Of a DNA stretch of 6,438 bases, positions 3,788-6,438 are shown piece after piece. The translations under genes and the position numbers were made by a program. The DNA is from Clostridia bacterium. GTDB taxonomy: Bacteria; Bacillota; Clostridia; Oscillospirales; CAG-272. The notes below the pieces were generated by a model. The model saw only the letters and a list, made by a program, of their open reading frames with translations. It was not told the DNA's origin and did no database searches. Location of the stretch: assembly GCA_017648425.1 (NCBI GenBank), contig JAGCJD010000063.1:1-6438 (forward strand), in the 5' to 3' direction. Each line of letters opens with the position of its first letter. Positions within the stretch are counted from its first letter, which is position 1.

Positions 3788-5955
3788 AAAGATTTTCAAA
3801 ATTTTATATCGGGCTCATACTCTTTTTGCTGTTTGCACCGATTTTAGTAATGATATTCTTTTCCTTCAATGAGGGAAAAAGTACTGCTGTATTCACTGGT
3901 TTTTCTTTGCGATGGTATGTCGAGCTCTTTAAAAACGGTGAGATTTTGAATGCCTTAAAGAATTCTCTCATTCTTGCTGTATGCTCTTCCATAATTGCTA
4001 CCGTTCTGGGAACAGCGGCAGCTTTAGGAATACATCACATGAAAAACAAATATGTTCGTCAGCCGCTTATGACTGTAACAAACATACCTATCATGAACCC
4101 AGAGATAATAACCGGTATTTCCATGATGTTTTTGTTTGTTTTCGTTGGTGGAATGCTGGGACTGACAACAAAGTTGAACTTTTGGACAATGCTCATAGCG
4201 CATGTTACTTTCAGCTTACCATATGTTATTCTGAATGTATTGCCCAAATTCAAGCAAATGCCAAAGGCTTTGCCCGAAGCGGCCATGGACCTTGGTTGTA
4301 CTCCTCTTCAATCATTTTTCAAGGTTCAGTTGCCTGCAATAATGCCAGGTGTTGTCACAGGACTTATAATGTCGTTCACATTGTCCCTTGATGATTTTGT
4401 CATAAGCTATTTCACCTCAGGCACGGATTTTCAAACATTGCCCATACTCATTTACAGTATGACAAAAAAATCCGTCAAGCCGACCATATACGCGCTTTCG
4501 ACTATTGTGTTCGTGCTTATACTTGTTCTACTGCTTATTTCCAACAGAGAAAGATCTACCTATGAGCGTCTTGAAGCAAAAAAAATAAAAGCGGAGAAAA
4601 AGAGAAAGGACGCAATCAAACAAGCAAAAAAGAGCAAGCAAGTCTCTGAAACAGATAAAATCAAAAAGGTCAGAACAAGCACAAATCGCGGTTTACCGTC
4701 GCACATAAAGAGCGCAATTGCGCTTGTGTGTGCTCTGGCAATTATAATAACATTTTGTGTTGTCCTGAGTGTCTTTTCAGAAAAAACTGTTGTTTTGAAT
4801 GTATATAACTGGGGCGAATATATTTCAGATGGTTCTGAGGGTTCTCTTGATGTAAATACCGCATTTGAGGATTATTATTATCAAACATATGGAACTCGCG
4901 TAAAAGTAAATTATGTTACCTACACCTCAAACGAGGACTTATACGCAAAGCTCTCAACGGGCGCAGTAAGCTATGATATTATAGTTCCCTCGGACTATAT
5001 GATAGCGCGACTTGCATCAGAAGGACTTTTGCAGAAATTGGATTTTGAAAACATTCCTAATTATGAGGAATGTATCACCGATGATTTTAGAGGACTTTAT
5101 TACGATCCCAACAATGAATATTCCGTTCCCTACACATATGGAATGGTTGGTGTTATTTACGATGCAAATGTAGTAGATGAGGAAGACACGGGCGATTGGG
5201 ATCTTTTATGGAATCCTAAATATTCCGGAAATATTCTTCAATTCAACAACGCTCGTGATGCTTTTGGAACTTCATTTTACAGGCTCGGACTTAATGTAAA
5301 CACCACTGATAAGCAAGCTTGGAATAGCGGACTTGAAGAGCTTCAAAAGCAAAAGCCCTTGTTAAAGAAGCTAGTAATGGACGAAATCTTTAATATGATG
5401 GAATCCGGTGAAGCTTCAATAGCCTCTTATTATGCAGGTGACTATTTAACAATGGTCGATAATCAAGCCGCTAATGTTGATCTTCAATTCTATTATCCTG
5501 AAAATACAAACTTGTTCGTTGATGAAATGTGTATTCCCACTTGCGCACAAAACAAGGAGCTTGCAGAGGAATATATCAATTTTATGCTTTCCGAAGAGCC
5601 TGCAATTGCAAATGCGGAGTATATCTGCTACGCTTCACCTAATTCACTTGTATATAATAATGAAACATACAAAGAGGATATGGGAGAGGACGCGATTGAA
5701 GTTCTTTATCCTGAAAATTTTGATTTTTCCGAAAAATATGATTCTAACTGTTACAAGGATCTTGATACGGAAACAAAAGAATATCTGAACTCGCTCTGGG
5801 AAAAATTCAAAACAGGCGTGGCTACAGATGAGGAAGAACAAGAAGAACAGCCCATTTGGCCTGCCTTGATAGTTTTTGTGGCGGCAATAGTTGTTGTAAC
5901 AGTTATGATAATAGTTATTCAAAAAAAGAAAATCAAAAGATCAAAAATATCATAA
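3784..5955 (+). CDS. potCD: fused polyamine permease PotC and membrane-anchored binding protein PotD
   Basis: A single 723-aa frame joins two usually separate subunits. Residues 1-253 are a PotC permease: six hydrophobic segments, EAA loop LPEAAMDLG (163-171) and the PotC-type SLDDFVISYF (201-210). Residues about 255-309 form a cytoplasmic linker with 20 Lys/Arg against 7 Asp/Glu. A seventh helix (about 310-331) replaces a signal peptide or lipobox. Residues 334-680 are a PotD-like polyamine receptor, with VYNWGEYI (340-347) and VPSDYMI (401-407), and Phe578/Asp580 and Tyr616 at positions corresponding to ligand contacts of E. coli PotD. An acidic stretch precedes an eighth helix (about 690-712) and a basic end (KKKIKRSK). 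The positive-inside rule puts PotD outside with both ends anchored. GGAGG (3770-3774), within the potB end, serves as ribosome site. PotC-PotD fusions are known in some Firmicutes and mycoplasmas; substrate is inferred. Confidence 0.95.
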   Translation: MKRFSKFYIGLILFLLFAPILVMIFFSFNEGKSTAVFTGFSLRWYVELFKNGEILNALKNSLILAVCSSIIATVLGTAAALGIHHMKNKYVRQPLMTVTNIPIMNPEIITGISMMFLFVFVGGMLGLTTKLNFWTMLIAHVTFSLPYVILNVLPKFKQMPKALPEAAMDLGCTPLQSFFKVQLPAIMPGVVTGLIMSFTLSLDDFVISYFTSGTDFQTLPILIYSMTKKSVKPTIYALSTIVFVLILVLLLISNRERSTYERLEAKKIKAEKKRKDAIKQAKKSKQVSETDKIKKVRTSTNRGLPSHIKSAIALVCALAIIITFCVVLSVFSEKTVVLNVYNWGEYISDGSEGSLDVNTAFEDYYYQTYGTRVKVNYVTYTSNEDLYAKLSTGAVSYDIIVPSDYMIARLASEGLLQKLDFENIPNYEECITDDFRGLYYDPNNEYSVPYTYGMVGVIYDANVVDEEDTGDWDLLWNPKYSGNILQFNNARDAFGTSFYRLGLNVNTTDKQAWNSGLEELQKQKPLLKKLVMDEIFNMMESGEASIASYYAGDYLTMVDNQAANVDLQFYYPENTNLFVDEMCIPTCAQNKELAEEYINFMLSEEPAIANAEYICYASPNSLVYNNETYKEDMGEDAIEVLYPENFDFSEKYDSNCYKDLDTETKEYLNSLWEKFKTGVATDEEEQEEQPIWPALIVFVAAIVVVTVMIIVIQKKKIKRSKIS

Positions 5956-5963
5956 TCACTGCT

Positions 5964-5996
5964 TAATGGCTGAAACTATATAAGCTTCAGCCATTA
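5964..5996 (+). terminator. rho-independent terminator of the pot operon
   Basis: An 11-bp perfect stem, TAATGGCTGAA (5964-5974) with TTCAGCCATTA (5986-5996), has an 11-base loop and is followed by TTTTT. It begins 9 bases after the potCD stop codon. Confidence 0.85.
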
Positions 5997-6020
5997 TTTT
6001 TAAAAGTCAAATATTTACTG

Positions 6021-6049
6021 TTGATTTTTTTATAAAAATATGTTATAAT
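6021..6049 (+). promoter_or_regulatory. strong sigma-A promoter of the 77-aa gene
   Basis: TTGATT (6021-6026) and the perfect -10 TATAAT (6044-6049) are separated by 17 bases, with a TGT extended -10 element directly before the -10 box. The predicted start near 6056 gives a leader of about 34 bases. Placed after the pot terminator, it shows that this gene is transcribed on its own. Confidence 0.88.
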
Positions 6050-6072
6050 TATCGTGTTAATAAATTTATCAT

Positions 6073-6083
6073 AAGGAAGGAAA
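6073..6083 (+). promoter_or_regulatory. ribosome binding site of the 77-aa gene
   Basis: AAGGAAGGAAA, with its second GG ending 9 bases before ATG 6090. This supports that ATG over the in-frame TTG at 6084, which is too close to the site. Confidence 0.75.
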
Positions 6084-6089
6084 TTGACA

Positions 6090-6323
6090 ATGAAAAAAAT
6101 TATTTGTAAAGTTGAATATGACACCGAAACCGCTGAGCTTATTGCAAAAAAATCCGTTGGAAATTTTGGCGATGCTGATGGTTACGAGGAATCTCTCTAC
6201 AAGACTCCCGATGGAAAATTCTTCTTATATACAAACGGTGGTGCTGAATCCCCCTACACCAAGGAAGATATTAAGCGTATAAACAAGGTCAAGGCTGATG
6301 AATGGCTTGCTGCCAACGCTTGA
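6090..6323 (+). CDS. small conserved-looking soluble protein of unknown function (77 aa)
   Basis: The protein has no membrane segment or signal peptide and is rich in charged and aromatic residues. Visible order: an N-terminal strand-like KKIICKVEYDTETAELIAKK (2-21); a Gly/Asp turn; ESLYKTPDGKFFLYTNGGAESPY (about 34-56), which reads as paired beta strands with a Gly-Gly turn; and a C-terminal helix ending KADEWLAANA. The YDTETA, LY-T-x-x-G-x-(F/Y)FLY and GG-x-x-SPY pattern resembles small uncharacterised Firmicutes proteins I recall with YDT-TA and FLYGEGG motifs, but I cannot name a family or role. It is monocistronic, with a near-consensus promoter, a good ribosome site, tandem in-frame stops (TGA TAA) and a strong terminator, which suggests high expression. 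A link to the pot operon is not shown. Confidence 0.88.
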   Translation: MKKIICKVEYDTETAELIAKKSVGNFGDADGYEESLYKTPDGKFFLYTNGGAESPYTKEDIKRINKVKADEWLAANA

Positions 6324-6331
6324 TAAAACAA

Positions 6332-6363
6332 AAAAAGAGCATGGAGCTTTCCATGCTCTTTTT
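6332..6363 (+). terminator. rho-independent terminator of the 77-aa gene
   Basis: GAGCATGGA (6337-6345) pairs perfectly with TCCATGCTC (6350-6358) around loop GCTT. It is flanked by AAAAA and TTTTT, so the stem can extend to 14 bp. The A-run on the 5' side means it could also stop transcription coming from the right. Confidence 0.93.
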
Positions 6364-6438
6364 AATATTTTGATTGCTTCGATTTTAAACAAATTGCATC
6401 AAAATCGTTATTAATAAATTATTACCAAAAATTTTTTA

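Noticed and set aside
3784..5955. The PotC-PotD join as an assembly or stop-loss artefact
   Set aside because: The linker and seventh helix form a coherent in-frame topology with charges following the positive-inside rule. No remnant signal peptide, lipobox or start with ribosome site is seen before the PotD domain, so the fusion looks genuine.
6364..6438. Inverted repeats CGATTTT / AAAATCG and TTTTGAT / ATCAAAA in the right-hand tail
   Set aside because: The arms are short (7 bp) and AT-rich, the loops are long, and the two pairings compete. There is no gene to relate them to before the window ends.

Overview
This window looks like chromosome from a low-GC Gram-positive bacterium, most likely a Clostridia member (Oscillospiraceae/Ruminococcaceae-like). 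The reasons are AT-rich intergenic DNA, near-consensus sigma-A promoters, strong Shine-Dalgarno sites, tRNAs with an encoded CCA end, an M50 (site-2 type) membrane protease, and a polyamine transporter whose second permease is fused to its substrate-binding protein. TGA is used as a stop (potA, potB, the 77-aa gene), so this is not a mycoplasma. The lineage is inferred from these features only.

Left part (1-1006). Two tRNA genes lie on the minus strand: tRNA-Leu(GAG), then tRNA-Lys(CTT). A consensus promoter with phased A-tracts stands upstream of tRNA-Leu. A perfect 11-bp inverted repeat separates the two tRNAs. To the right is a minus-strand gene for an unrecognised four-helix membrane protein. 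It is divergent from a plus-strand M50 protease (from 1007), with an 83-bp shared intergenic region.

Central part (1583-5996). This is a complete spermidine/putrescine-type ABC importer operon: potA (ATPase), potB (permease) and a 723-codon potCD fusion. It has one clear promoter (1716-1744), a perfect hairpin at the predicted start of the transcript, ATGA stop/start overlaps at both gene junctions, and a rho-independent terminator. PotA should power uptake through the PotB/PotC pore. The PotD domain captures the polyamine outside the cell while held to the membrane at both ends. A Lys/Arg-rich cytoplasmic linker joins PotC to PotD, and PotA ends in a strongly acidic tail.

Right part (5997-6438). 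A monocistronic 77-aa soluble protein of unknown function has its own near-consensus extended -10 promoter and a strong terminator. The last ~75 bases are AT-rich with no gene seen.

No CRISPR array, insertion sequence, phage gene or clearly new multi-gene system is visible. The most distinctive items are the doubly anchored PotCD fusion, the pot leader (5' hairpin plus an out-of-frame start at the best ribosome site), and the small orphan protein.
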